DNA of 64,000 bases, taken from Anaeramoeba flamelloides. Taxonomy: Eukaryota > Metamonada > Anaeramoebidae. The notes beneath the pieces were generated by a model that saw nothing but the letters and a program-made list of their open reading frames with translations, made no database searches and was not told the origin of the DNA. Positions 12,617 through 21,738 of this stretch are shown here, one piece after another (the stretch's first letter is position 1; the number at the start of each line of letters is the position of its first letter). The stretch spans positions 2,604,001 to 2,668,000 of the forward strand of contig JANTQA010000023.1 of assembly GCA_027625915.1 (NCBI GenBank), in the 5' to 3' direction. Position numbers and translations under genes: made by a program.

Positions 12617-15600
12617 GATAACTATTTAATAGGCATTGTTTTCCTAACTTATTCTGTAGTGAGGTTAGTAAAAAATGTATCAAAGATAATACGTATTCGC
12701 GGTGTTCAATTGGGACTGATTGTACAAGTGGGATTTGTGTCAATGAGCAATGTGCATATTTCAAAAACAGTGGGGATTCTTGTTATTTAAATGAAGAATG
12801 TAAAAGTCAAAACTGTATTTCAAATATTTGCCGAGGTAAAAAAGAAGGTATTACTTGTGATCCCATGGGATTTGATATTCAAGATTGTGATTACGGGTTA
12901 TTTTGCGATTCGCAGACGGCGAAATGTATCAAAGAAATTGAACCAGAAAAGGAATGTGTTCAACATTTAAAGCCATACTACCAAAATCATTATAGTAGCT
13001 GTGTTCCAGGATATTTTTGTGATTTTAATGATTCAAGTTATGAAATCGGATATTGTAGAAAAATCTTTTCTGGTGTTGAAAATAGCCAATGCGGATCTTC
13101 GTTATCTTGTCAATTAGGTTATGGGTGTCAAGATTTTGAATGTAAACAAAATCCCATCAATTGCGATTTATCAACAAAGCATTGTTCCTACGGGCAATAT
13201 TGTGCGTGTGACGGTGGCAATAACAATGAAGGTGAGTGTGTAAATTATTCTAATTTGAATTGTCAATCGGTCGCAGATGAGTTTATTCATTGTTTGGAAT
13301 TTTATGGTCTTTCTTTTGAAGATTTTAATGTAGACCTTGCTGAAATTTATCAATATTGCTTTAATGAAATCCAATCATTACAATGTTGCTTCCAAAAAGA
13401 TGATGGATCATCTTCAGATTATTTTTTAAGTGAAAGCTTAAATTGTGCAGCATGTAATATTCTGAAAAATTATAAAACTGTTTCTGAAAAATGTTCAATA
13501 AATGATCAAATTTATTGTTATCCAAATTTATGGTGTAACTCGAATACAGGGGAATGCGAAAAGGACAATACAGGTGACAAATGCTCAAAAGGAAATGAAT
13601 GTTATAGTGGCGTTTGTATTGGCGACAAGTGTTCAAATCTCAAAACCAGTGGAGAGTCTTGTATCATAAATGAAGAGTGTTTGAGCAATAACTGTGACTC
13701 AAAGATGTGTAAGGGTAAACTTGAAGGGGAGGCGTGTGATCCAACTACGCATACTAATGGCTATGAATGTAATAAAGGGTTATTTTGTGACTCACAAACA
13801 AACGAATGTACAATGCAATTAAATGAAAACGAAGACTGCTTATCCCCAATATGGCCAAATCTTATAGATTTGCCAATAATTTGCAAATCTGGATTTATTT
13901 GCGATCATAATTACAATTATACGTTTGGTTCTTGTAAAAGTCTTTATTCTGTAAATGAAGAAGAACAATGTGGGTCTTCAAAAGTTTGTAAATTAGGACT
14001 AACATGTCAAAATGAAAGATGTAGAAAACACTTCAAAACATGTAATTTAATCACAAACCATTGCCCAGATGGTTCTTATTGTAATTGCTCCGGGAAAAAT
14101 TTTTCTGGTAATTGTATCCAAATTAATAATATTCAAAATTGCCAATCCGAAGCAGAATTATTATTATTGTGTTCCCGATATATGTATTGTGATTATCAAA
14201 ATGACAAAAATATTCAAGGAACTTGTTATTTTGAAAATTGCTTTAATCAACTTAGGGCTTATGAGTGCTGTTTAAATAATGATTTTAATACAACTTATCA
14301 TGTGCACAAAAACATTAAATGTAATACATGTAACAGTTTTATAACTTATAACACATTTGGTAAAAGTTGTGATTTGGATAATCATAGGTAATTTATTTTT
14401 ATTTATTTTTTATTTGTTTTTAAAATCATTTTTTTTTTTTCATGTAAGTTTACCAAATCTTGTTTTCATGAATCACTAGTACAAAATATCGGCGTGATAG
14501 TATCAACCCAAGCCAAGTACTTACTCGTTAGACTCTATGGAAAGATCGATCTAATACACTTTAGTTTCAAATCTTTTCAATTGATCCAGTTCTTTTCAGT
14601 CCAGTTCACTTTATTCAGTTACTTGGGTTATACCCCCTTCGATTAAGATTTAATCAGTCTGTTTCTGTTTGTAAATGATTTTGTTATCCCTTTTACCTCC
14701 TCCAAACACACATAAAAAAAAAAAAAAAGTGGGGGAACCAAAGGAACCAAAGGAACCGAAGGAGCCGAAGAAACTGAAGGAGCCGAAAAAGGGAATTTGG
14801 AAAAAGTAAAAAGTATTAAAAATAAAATAAAATAATTATTTAAAATTTAAATCTCGTACTTAATTTGATAAATTTAGAACTTTTATAAATGTATTAAAGA
14901 GATATCAATAGGTTCAAAAAAAAAAAAAAAAAAAAAAAAAATCCAACAATTATGAATAATATTATTAAATTTTTGTGACTGTCCATCCTCTGAAAGAAAT
15001 CGAAAATTTTGGATTAAAAAATTAATACAAACAAACAAAAACTAAATCTTAATATATTTAGTATTATTCAAAATAAAGACTCATTCAGCTTGCGATTATT
15101 TAAACGATAAAAAAAAATATGATTTGTTAGTAAAATTTCTAAACAAAAAATTTTAAATTAGGGGGTCCTTGAGAGTGCCGTCGAGTGCCTAGCTTTTTCA
15201 GAATTGAAAAGAATGGAGAAACATCAAAGATTTTACTCAATTCTTTTCAGTTCTGGAAAATCTAACGACTGTTTTTTTGAATTTTTGAAATAAACCGAAA
15301 ATTTTTGAAATTTTCTATTTATTACCTAAATTAAAAAAAAACTAAAGGCAATTTTCTTGAGGTTTTCTGTTTTATTAGTGAAGTGTTCTAGGTTTTTTTG
15401 AGGTTTTCTATTTTATTTCTGTGGTTTTCTATGTTTTTTTGAGGTTTTCTATTTTATTTCGAAAATCTATTGATTTTCTAGATAAATAGAAAACTCAAAA
15501 AAACCTAAAGAAAATCTTTTGATTTTCCAAATAAATAAAACAAAAAACTTAAGGAACCCTAACGGGTATAAAGAGAAATTAATCCTCTCACTTCAAAACA

Positions 15601-16872
15601 AACAAAATAAGATAATTAAATTTTACTTTTAAATATAATTCACATCACAATTTATTTTTCATTATTTATATATGAAACAATCAATAAAAAAAAATAAAAA
15701 AAAAATAAAATAGATATTGTTATGATAATCTGTGGTGTAACTCAAATACAGAGAAATGCGAAAAGGATAATACAGGTGACACGTGTTCAAAAGGAAATGA
15801 ATGTTATGGTGGCATTTGCATTAATAACAAGTGTTCAGGAATGAAAAATAGTGGGGATTCTTGTAATTTAAATGAAGAGTGTTTGAGTAATAACTGTGAT
15901 TCAAAGATATGTAAGGGTAAACTTGAAGGGGAGGCGTGTGATCTAACCACAAAAACTAATGGCTATGAATGTAATAAGGGGTTATTTTGTGATTCGCAAA
16001 CGAACAAATGTAAAAAGCAATTAAAGGAAAACCAAGAATGTGCAAAGCATTTAAAACCTTATTACGCTGAAATTGATAATGTTTGTTCTAGTGGCTATAT
16101 TTGTGACCAATCCGACGAGGAATTTTCTCAAGGTTTTTGTAGGAAATTATATTCTGGTGCTGAAAACAGTCCATGTGGATCTTCAAAATCTTGTCAATTA
16201 GGATATGGTTGTCAAAATTTTAATTGTACCAAATATATTTATAGTTGTGATTTGTCTACCAAACTTTGCCCTTGGGGGAGTGTTTGTAAATGTAATGAGG
16301 AGAAATTATATGGAGCTTGCGAAAACCATATTAACCAAAATTGCCAAACAGAAGTAGAAAATTACGTTAATTGCTTAATGAAAGAAGGGTGTGCATTTTC
16401 GTCCCAGTTTATAGAGGGCACTTGTCATTATAACAATTGTTATCAACACGTTTCAGAATTACAATGTTGTTTAGCTAACAATTCAGAAAGTACTTATTTT
16501 TATAATAAAAATATAGATTGTTCATTTATACCCTCGCCTAGCCCCACACCGACAACAAATATCAATGCAAAATCTTATTTTGGATTGAAACTAATATTAT
16601 GGGTGGGGTTGCCAGTGGCAGGACTGCTATTAATTATTGGATTTTATTTGATAATCTTAAAATCACCGGGAAAAATTAAACACACCAAAGAAGGTGATTA
16701 TAAAAATTTACACGATTCTGAAGATTCAGGCATAATCGATGATAACAAAACGGATGTAGATAACAAAATTAATTCAGAAAATTCGGAAAACTTTGAAAAT
16801 CCAGAAAATTTAGATCTTTTAGTAAATTCAGATGATTCCCAAAAATCTGGTTCATTAGAAAATATTAATTAA
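9284..16872 (+). CDS. Cys-rich type I membrane protein with four tandem ~300-residue modules (1293 aa, 4 exons)
   Basis: Exons 9284-9333, 9440-10384, 12660-14387 and 15714-16872, all joined by GT-AG introns in phase 2; the joined frame is open for 1293 codons and ends in TAA. Exon 1 encodes only a signal peptide (MISQKKIIFLVFFIVL). Exon 2 carries module 1, exon 3 modules 2 and 3, exon 4 module 4. Each module repeats signatures such as LWCNSNTG.CE, DNTGDKCSKGNECYSG.C, CNKGLFCDSQT, CGSS..CQLGYGCQ and CDLST..CP.GS.C. After module 4 come a P/T-rich linker (PSPSPTPTT), one TM helix (about residues 1197-1222, ILWVGLPVAGLLLIIGFYLI) and an acidic S/D/E/N-rich cytoplasmic tail of about 70 residues. 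The pattern resembles loosely Dickkopf-like or EGF-like Cys-rich protist surface proteins, but I cannot name a family. A surface receptor/adhesion role is inferred from topology. Confidence 0.85.
10423..10551. mobile_element. 129-bp MITE with TACAG...CTGTA ends
   Basis: Left end CAGTTGTTTGAAAAATGTTC and right end (reverse complement CAGCTGTTTGAAAAAAGTGC) are inverted repeats flanked by TA. It begins only 38 bp after the splice donor. Ends are Tc1/mariner-like, but the sequence differs from the 197-bp MITE family. Confidence 0.7.
10687..11151. mobile_element. TIR element family 'GGGAAAAAAAG', copy B (reverse orientation)
   Basis: The right end, read on the minus strand (GGGAAAAAAAGTAAAATCGG ... 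AATTGGGAACCTTAATAGAA), matches the left end of copy A at 3293 almost base for base over more than 100 bp, including AGAAAATGGAGGA.TCAACA. The left end is a diverged inverted repeat. Confidence 0.75.
11176..11256. repeat. (AAT)n microsatellite
   Basis: 27 nearly perfect AAT/ATA trinucleotide units. The poly-isoleucine frame on the minus strand is an artefact. Confidence 0.95.
11740..12350 (+). mobile_element. LINE (non-LTR) reverse-transcriptase relic
   Basis: Broken frames carry recognisable RT landmarks in order: KVFDFKISLIFRQSIKKI (after motif A), QGDPLSLIKFAFVSHFL (motif B), QMFSGDMIINLKS (degenerate motif C region), then, one frame over, LKVDISKTIITNKLQKIKYF followed by GINF (the N.sKT...YLGi signature of LINE thumbs). 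A frameshift separates the B/C block (ends near 12163) from the thumb block (starts near 12162), and in-frame stops precede motif B. The relic at 17480-17830 belongs to the same family. Confidence 0.7.
14735..14793 (+). repeat. 9-bp minisatellite (GAACCAAAG-type)
   Basis: About six tandem units of GAACCAAAG / GAGCCGAAG / AAACTGAAG. Read in frame it would give EPK repeats, but the frame closes soon afterwards and lies inside an intron. Confidence 0.75.
15161..15565. repeat. dispersed foldback repeat related to the 40-43 kb palindrome
   Basis: Contains GAGTGCCTAGCTTTTTCAGA, repeated GAGGTTTTCTATTTTATTTC units and their reverse complements (AAATAGAAAACTCAAAAAAA). The same units occur throughout 40640-42640 and at 58400-58545. 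Confidence 0.65.
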
Positions 16873-17235
16873 ATTATTAAATTGTTAATAAAATCCTCAA
16901 AAAAATATTATTCATTTTTATAATTGTTATTAATTGATTTATTTATTTTTAATTTCAAGTAATTCATAGAAACTATTTTTAAATTTTAGAAGTTGAATAG
17001 TACCGATTACAAATAAATATCAAAAGTGTACTACAATGTATATTAGTGTTATCAAAAAGCAAATAAAATAAAAAAATAAAAAAGGAATTCATCCATTCCC
17101 AGATCTCAAATTGAACTTTTTATACCAAATCAATTGATAAGAAAACATTTTTCCTTTTTGAAAAAAATAAATTCACTCTTCTTCATACTTCGACTACATA
17201 ATCAAAATTTAAAAATGTCAAAACAAAATTTTTTA

Positions 17236-17432
17236 TACTTTCAGTTCCACTTTTAAAAGACAAAATTGAACGAAATTTGTAGATACAAAAAATTCCAATT
17301 TAAAGTAAAAAATTCGCATTTGAGTAAAATAATTTGTGAAACAATAAATTCCCAAAAATGTGCTTCAATTTGAGATTGTTTTTGTGTCTTAAATTTTGTT
17401 GAAAGTTTGTAACTTAAAAGTAAAACTGACGA
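17236..17432. mobile_element. Tc1/mariner-like MITE, decayed copy
   Basis: Both arms of the 197-bp MITE are still readable (TCAGTTCCACTTTTAAAAGA on the left, GTTGAAAGTTTGTAACTTAA on the right) but with many substitutions, so this insertion is older than the other copies. Confidence 0.6.
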
Positions 17433-17479
17433 ACCTGATATATTAAAATTAATTATTCATTTATTTGAATTGTATCCCT

Positions 17480-17830
17480 ATATGATTAAATTTAAATCAT
17501 GTGCAAACATTTGACAATGATCTGTTCATGGTATTATTTTTAGGAATAGAAAAAATGTGAAATTAGAGCAAACATAATTAGTGATTAGTGATCTCCTTGT
17601 AATTCTCCCGAGTCCTTCACCTTTATAATATTTGAATAAAAATTTTTTGATTAATTTTATGTAAAATAAATTTTTTGATTGTTTTTCTAATTATTCTAAA
17701 AATGATTGAATCAAAACATTTTGCTATATCAATCATTATAATATGGGTTAGATCGTTCTCATTTTCATTGTTTGGTTTTATTATATATATATTTAAAAGG
17801 TTTAATACCACAATGTAAGTATCAAATTTT
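17480..17830 (-). mobile_element. LINE (non-LTR) reverse-transcriptase relic
   Basis: On the minus strand: HIIMIDIAKCFDSIIFRIIR (RT motif A with its catalytic Asp), then LQGDH (stop) SLIMFALISHFF (motif B), then QMFAHDLNLI (motif C, FADD-like with one Asp changed). Stops and frame changes show it is dead. The order and wording match the relic at 11740-12350, so they are one family. Confidence 0.7.
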
Positions 17831-18095
17831 TTCGAAAAGCCAAACCGAGCTTTATTAATAAATTCTTAAAATGGCTCAAAAAAAATTAGTTATTTGTTTT
17901 TTTAAATTTCCAAAGTGTATAATTTATTCAATTTAAGACCAATTATTATCTTTAAGTGTATAAAATCAATTAAATTCGATTTAATCTTATTTTTGGTTAT
18001 TTTTTAACTCTCTATATTTAACAATTTAAGGATTTTGTAATATTCTTAAGAAAAAATAACTCAATTGAAAAGGGTTAAAAATTAAAAAAAAATTA

Positions 18096-18293
18096 CAGTC
18101 AGTTTCACTTTTTAGGCACAAACTTTCAACGAAATTTAAGGCACAATAAAAATCTCAAATTAAGGCACAAAATTTGGAATTTTTTTTTAAAAAATTTATT
18201 TTTACTAGAATTTGAATTTTGGGTTTTAATTTGAGGTTTTTATTGTGCCTTAAATTTCGTTGAAAGTTTGTGCCTTAAAAGTGAAACTGGCTG
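18096..18293. mobile_element. Tc1/mariner-like MITE, copy 2
   Basis: 198-bp near-palindrome: CAGTCAGTTTCACTTTTTAG left, AAAAGTGAAACTGGCTG right, flanked by TA at 18094 and 18294. Arms pair over about 80 bp each. Confidence 0.9.
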
Positions 18294-18432
18294 TATCGAG
18301 ATCTCAAAAAGTGTCAAAGAGTGACACATCAAAACTAACATAGTTGTTTTCAAAATGTAATTCACAAAATTCGAAATGGGAATTGAGTTTGTGTGCCCTT
18401 TTGTTTGAAAAAGAGACTATTATTACTGTTGT

Positions 18433-19028
18433 TGAAAAAAAGTGAAACAGAGTTTTGAATTGAGAACAATGTAAAATGAAAAGTAAAACCAATTAAATAT
18501 AAAAATAAATAATTAAAGATAAAATGGAATTCTCAACCCAAAGAATTTGTACTAAATACTGTTTACAGTCAGTTTCACTTTTAAGACACAAAATATCAAC
18601 GAAATTTAAGGCAAAAAAATATCTCAAATTAAGGCACAAAATTTGGAATTTTTTTTTTTACAATTTATTTTTACTAGACTGTGTATTTTGTGCTTTAATT
18701 TGAGATTTTTTTTGTGCCTTAAATTTCGTTGAAAGTTTGTGCCTTAAAAGTGAAACTGACTGTATTAATGTCAGGTTTTTCATTGATTTATCTATTAATG
18801 TGAATTTTTTGAAACAATTGACTTATTTTTGTAATCCCCAAAAGTAAAAAAATGATTTCAATAATGTAAAACAATTAATTTAAATTGTTTATTGGTTTGA
18901 TAGAAAATACCTAAAAAGATTATTCCACCAAGTTAATTTGTTTCTTCTTTAAATTAATTTTACTTTGCATTTTCTGAGTTCTGTTTAGGTTTGCAATTAA
19001 AAATCAGGATTTACTTTTTTTGAAAATG
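18433..19028. mobile_element. TIR element family 'GGGAAAAAAAG', copy C with nested MITE
   Basis: Left part GAATTGAGAACAATGTAAAA...AGATAAAATGGAATTCTCAA and right part TTTCTGAGTTCTGTTTAGGT / CAATTAAAAATCAGGATTTA correspond to the ends of copies A and B in diverged form. It is interrupted at 18566-18762 by a MITE, so it is older than that MITE insertion. Confidence 0.6.
18566..18762. mobile_element. Tc1/mariner-like MITE, copy 3 (nested)
   Basis: 197-bp near-palindrome, CAGTCAGTTTCACTTTTAAG to CCTTAAAAGTGAAACTGACTG, with TA on both flanks. It sits inside TIR element copy C. Confidence 0.9.
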
Positions 19029-19147
19029 TTTCCTCTAGTGATCAAAATAATGTGTGCATCACAAACTATAATTGGTGTTTCAAAATATAATCCGTGCTTT
19101 TTTTTATTCTTGTTCCAATGTAACATCCAATTTACTACCGAAGTGTA

Positions 19148-19225
19148 TACCTAAGTTAAAATCAATTTTGAAAGTAAACATCCTGTTATTTTCAGTAAAC
19201 TTTAAATTATGAATGAAATTTGTTG
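19148..19225. repeat. dispersed 'CCTAAG..CAAT' motif, copy 2
   Basis: Contains CCTAAGTTAAAATCAATTTT and AGTAAACTTTAAATTATGAA, matching the blocks at 5150 and 51425. Unlike those it has no recognised minus-strand gene beside it, which favours a repeat remnant. Confidence 0.4.
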
Positions 19226-19666
19226 AAAATATTTTGATATAATTCTCAATTTCTTAGAAATTAACTCTTTTTTTTGAGATAAATTTTGCAATTTTATCCT
19301 TCATTTTTAGAATTTCTTGTTAAATGATTGAACTTTTAGAAACCAATTCCAGATTTAGTTTCGTGTTTATTGCTGGTTTCAATGATTGGTTGATGTATAG
19401 GTTTTCTATAACAAAAAAAAAAACATTCTTTTTATTTTTAAACACATATTAAATTTTTACATACTTTCTTTTGATAACAGTTAATTCAAAATTCTTACTT
19501 TAAGGGACTAGTCTCGATTATTTTTTTTTACTTAAAATAAAATAGAGATTGAGAAATTTTTTTGCCAATTACTTAGATTTGAAAAAACCCTGTTTGTTGT
19601 CAATATTAAAAATATGTCCCCAAAACAAATCCTAATTTAGAAATTGGTCAAAAAAAAATAATAATA

Positions 19667-20683
19667 CAGTATGTTAAATAATCCGTGTTTGGTTTTTAAT
19701 TTGTGTTTTTGAAAAATGTTTATATTGTTTTTGTAAATAATTGTTTTTTTTTTTTTAAAGGGTGTTTTTTTGTTTTTAATTGTTGTTTTTGAAATTTATT
19801 CTATTGTTTATTAAAAATACAGTTAAGTAAAACTTTCTTTTACAAATTAAACAGTATTTACAATAGTACTTTTTACAAAATCATTGTTCCACGATATTCC
19901 AACTTCATTCATCTATTTTTGAACTAACCCAATCAAATTTATACAAACTTGTTACCAAAAAATAAAACCACCAAATCTTTCAATTTGATCGAAAAAAAAA
20001 ACAAAAAAAAAAAGATAAAGATTTTTCTGAAAAACTGTTTTGTATCTATCGAAATGTGAAAAATGATTTCAAAATTTTTCAATTTTTTTGAAAAAGAAAT
20101 GATCCCAAAATTTTCACTTTATTTTCAATTTTTTACCTTTAACTAAGAGCCTTAAAATCATTTCTTGTAATTGGTGAACTTTTATTTATTTAAGTGGTTC
20201 TTTTTTGTGAGGTTTATTATCGGCTAACCAAGAATCCTAGATGAAACAATATTACGAGAATAGAAAAAAAAGTTAATCAGCTGAAATTTTATACCAATAA
20301 AATTCAACATGAGCTTTGGCTAAAAATTTACAAAATAACGTTTTATAATGAGAGTGAATTATATCTTAAAATATATCAATTCTCATTGATTAGAAAAAGA
20401 TCTTTGGGTTTTTATTCTATTCAAAAAAAAATTATTTTGTAGTATTCTTTGAAAAAAATTTTTGATTATATCTTGATGAAAGTACAATACTATTGCCAAT
20501 ACATACTTCACTGTTAAAAATCAAGATACTCTAGAAAACTTTCCATTTAAACAACAATTAATAACATAAAACACCATTCGACAATTTTCGAAACAACAAT
20601 TAAAAACCAAAAAATTCCAAAACAACAATAAAAACTTGAAAAAAAATATTTATTGAAGTCCACACGGATTATTGAACAAACTG
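19667..20683. mobile_element. 1.0-kb TA-flanked TIR element (Tc1/mariner-like, non-autonomous)
   Basis: Left terminus CAGTATGTTAAATAATCCGT; right terminus, reverse-complemented, CAGTTTGTTCAATAATCCGT. Both are flanked by TA. Subterminal ATTGTTGTTTTT-type blocks also pair between the ends (19720-19830 against 20545-20640). No transposase frame is visible inside. Confidence 0.75.
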
Positions 20684-21738
20684 TATAGACTTGTTACTAC
20701 AACAACAATCCAAAGATCTTTTTAAAAAAACAACAAAAAGGGTTTTATCTGAGATAGTGAATTCTCAATCAGTTTTGATAAGTTGTATGTATTGAAATCT
20801 GTAAAACGAGAAAAAGAAATCATTTTCTTACCGGTTTTTAAAAATGAATGAGATAAAATGTCAGCTTTTTTAACATTTTTCATTTCGAAAATATTGGTTT
20901 TATTTATTCACCTAAAGTTTTCAGTCTGTTCAATAAAAAAAGAACGAAATAAGTACCAAATGAGTCAACTAATTTCACAGATCTCAATCTATTTCTTTGA
21001 AATTTATTAGTAAAGAAAAAGCGTGAAATCCCTAAAAAAATTTTTCCCATTTCATATTCAAAGAGTAGACAATAAATTCAAAACCTCTTACCAACTCAAT
21101 GTAATTTTGCTCTTATGTTCGTATTTGACTCATTCTAGATAGTTTTAAAGTCTAAATCTCAGTCTCAAAAGTCATCTTATTAAAACCCTAATTGAAAAAT
21201 ACAGTGGAAATAATTTAGAACTCAACTTATAGGATGTGTTTCCAGTAAAAGCTTTTCTAATTTAAAAGGAAATTTTAACATCTGTTTCTTTGTTTAGTTC
21301 TTTTTCATTAAAAATCTAAAATGTGTCTATGAATAATTCAAAAAAATGAAGAGTGACAAAGTAAAACACAAAAATTGGCCCAAATTATATACCTCTTTAA
21401 TGTTCATAAACAAAAAAGTTAAAGTTGAATAAAATAGAAATTAAGTAAATTAAATTATGGTAGTTAGTATTGCAATCTAATCCAAAATAAATGACTTCAG
21501 GGTTTTGTTAACAATAGAATCTTGCCAACTTGTTTGATTTTTGTAATTTGTAAACAAAAAAACCAAAAAAAGATTTTTTAAAAAAGTATTATGTCACAAA
21601 GAAAAATAAATCCCATAAACCCATAAGAAAGTTTGTCTGGTCAACAAATCTAACTTTGGGCTCAAAAAGATATTTTTATTTCAACAAAAGCAACAAGTTA
21701 TATTTTTATTTTTTCTAAGACGCAAAATTAAAAGTTGA

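Larger units (their letters stand above)
10385..12659 (+). other. 2.3-kb phase-2 intron of the Cys-rich gene, filled with repeats
   Basis: Donor TT|GTAAGT at 10385 and acceptor TTCTGTAG|T ending at 12659. Contains a 129-bp MITE (10423-10551), a TIR element (10687-11151), an (AAT)n microsatellite, a LINE reverse-transcriptase relic (about 11740-12350) and a poly(A) tract (about 12583-12615). Confidence 0.85.
14388..15713 (+). other. 1.3-kb phase-2 intron of the Cys-rich gene
   Basis: Donor CATAG|GTAATT at 14388 and acceptor AAAATAG|A ending at 15713. Holds a 9-bp minisatellite (14735-14793), a poly(A) tract (about 14917-14940) and a copy of a dispersed inverted repeat (15161-15565). Confidence 0.85.
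16873..21738. other. 4.9-kb intergenic region rich in DNA-element copies
   Basis: Between the Cys-rich gene and the MFS gene, both on the plus strand. Holds one decayed and two clear MITE copies, a LINE relic, a TIR element and a 1.0-kb TA-flanked element. No gene was recognised. Confidence 0.7.

Noticed and set aside
14460-14660. Slightly GC-richer stretch as a tRNA or other structured RNA
   Set aside because: No cloverleaf, no T-arm consensus and no anticodon stem could be folded by eye.
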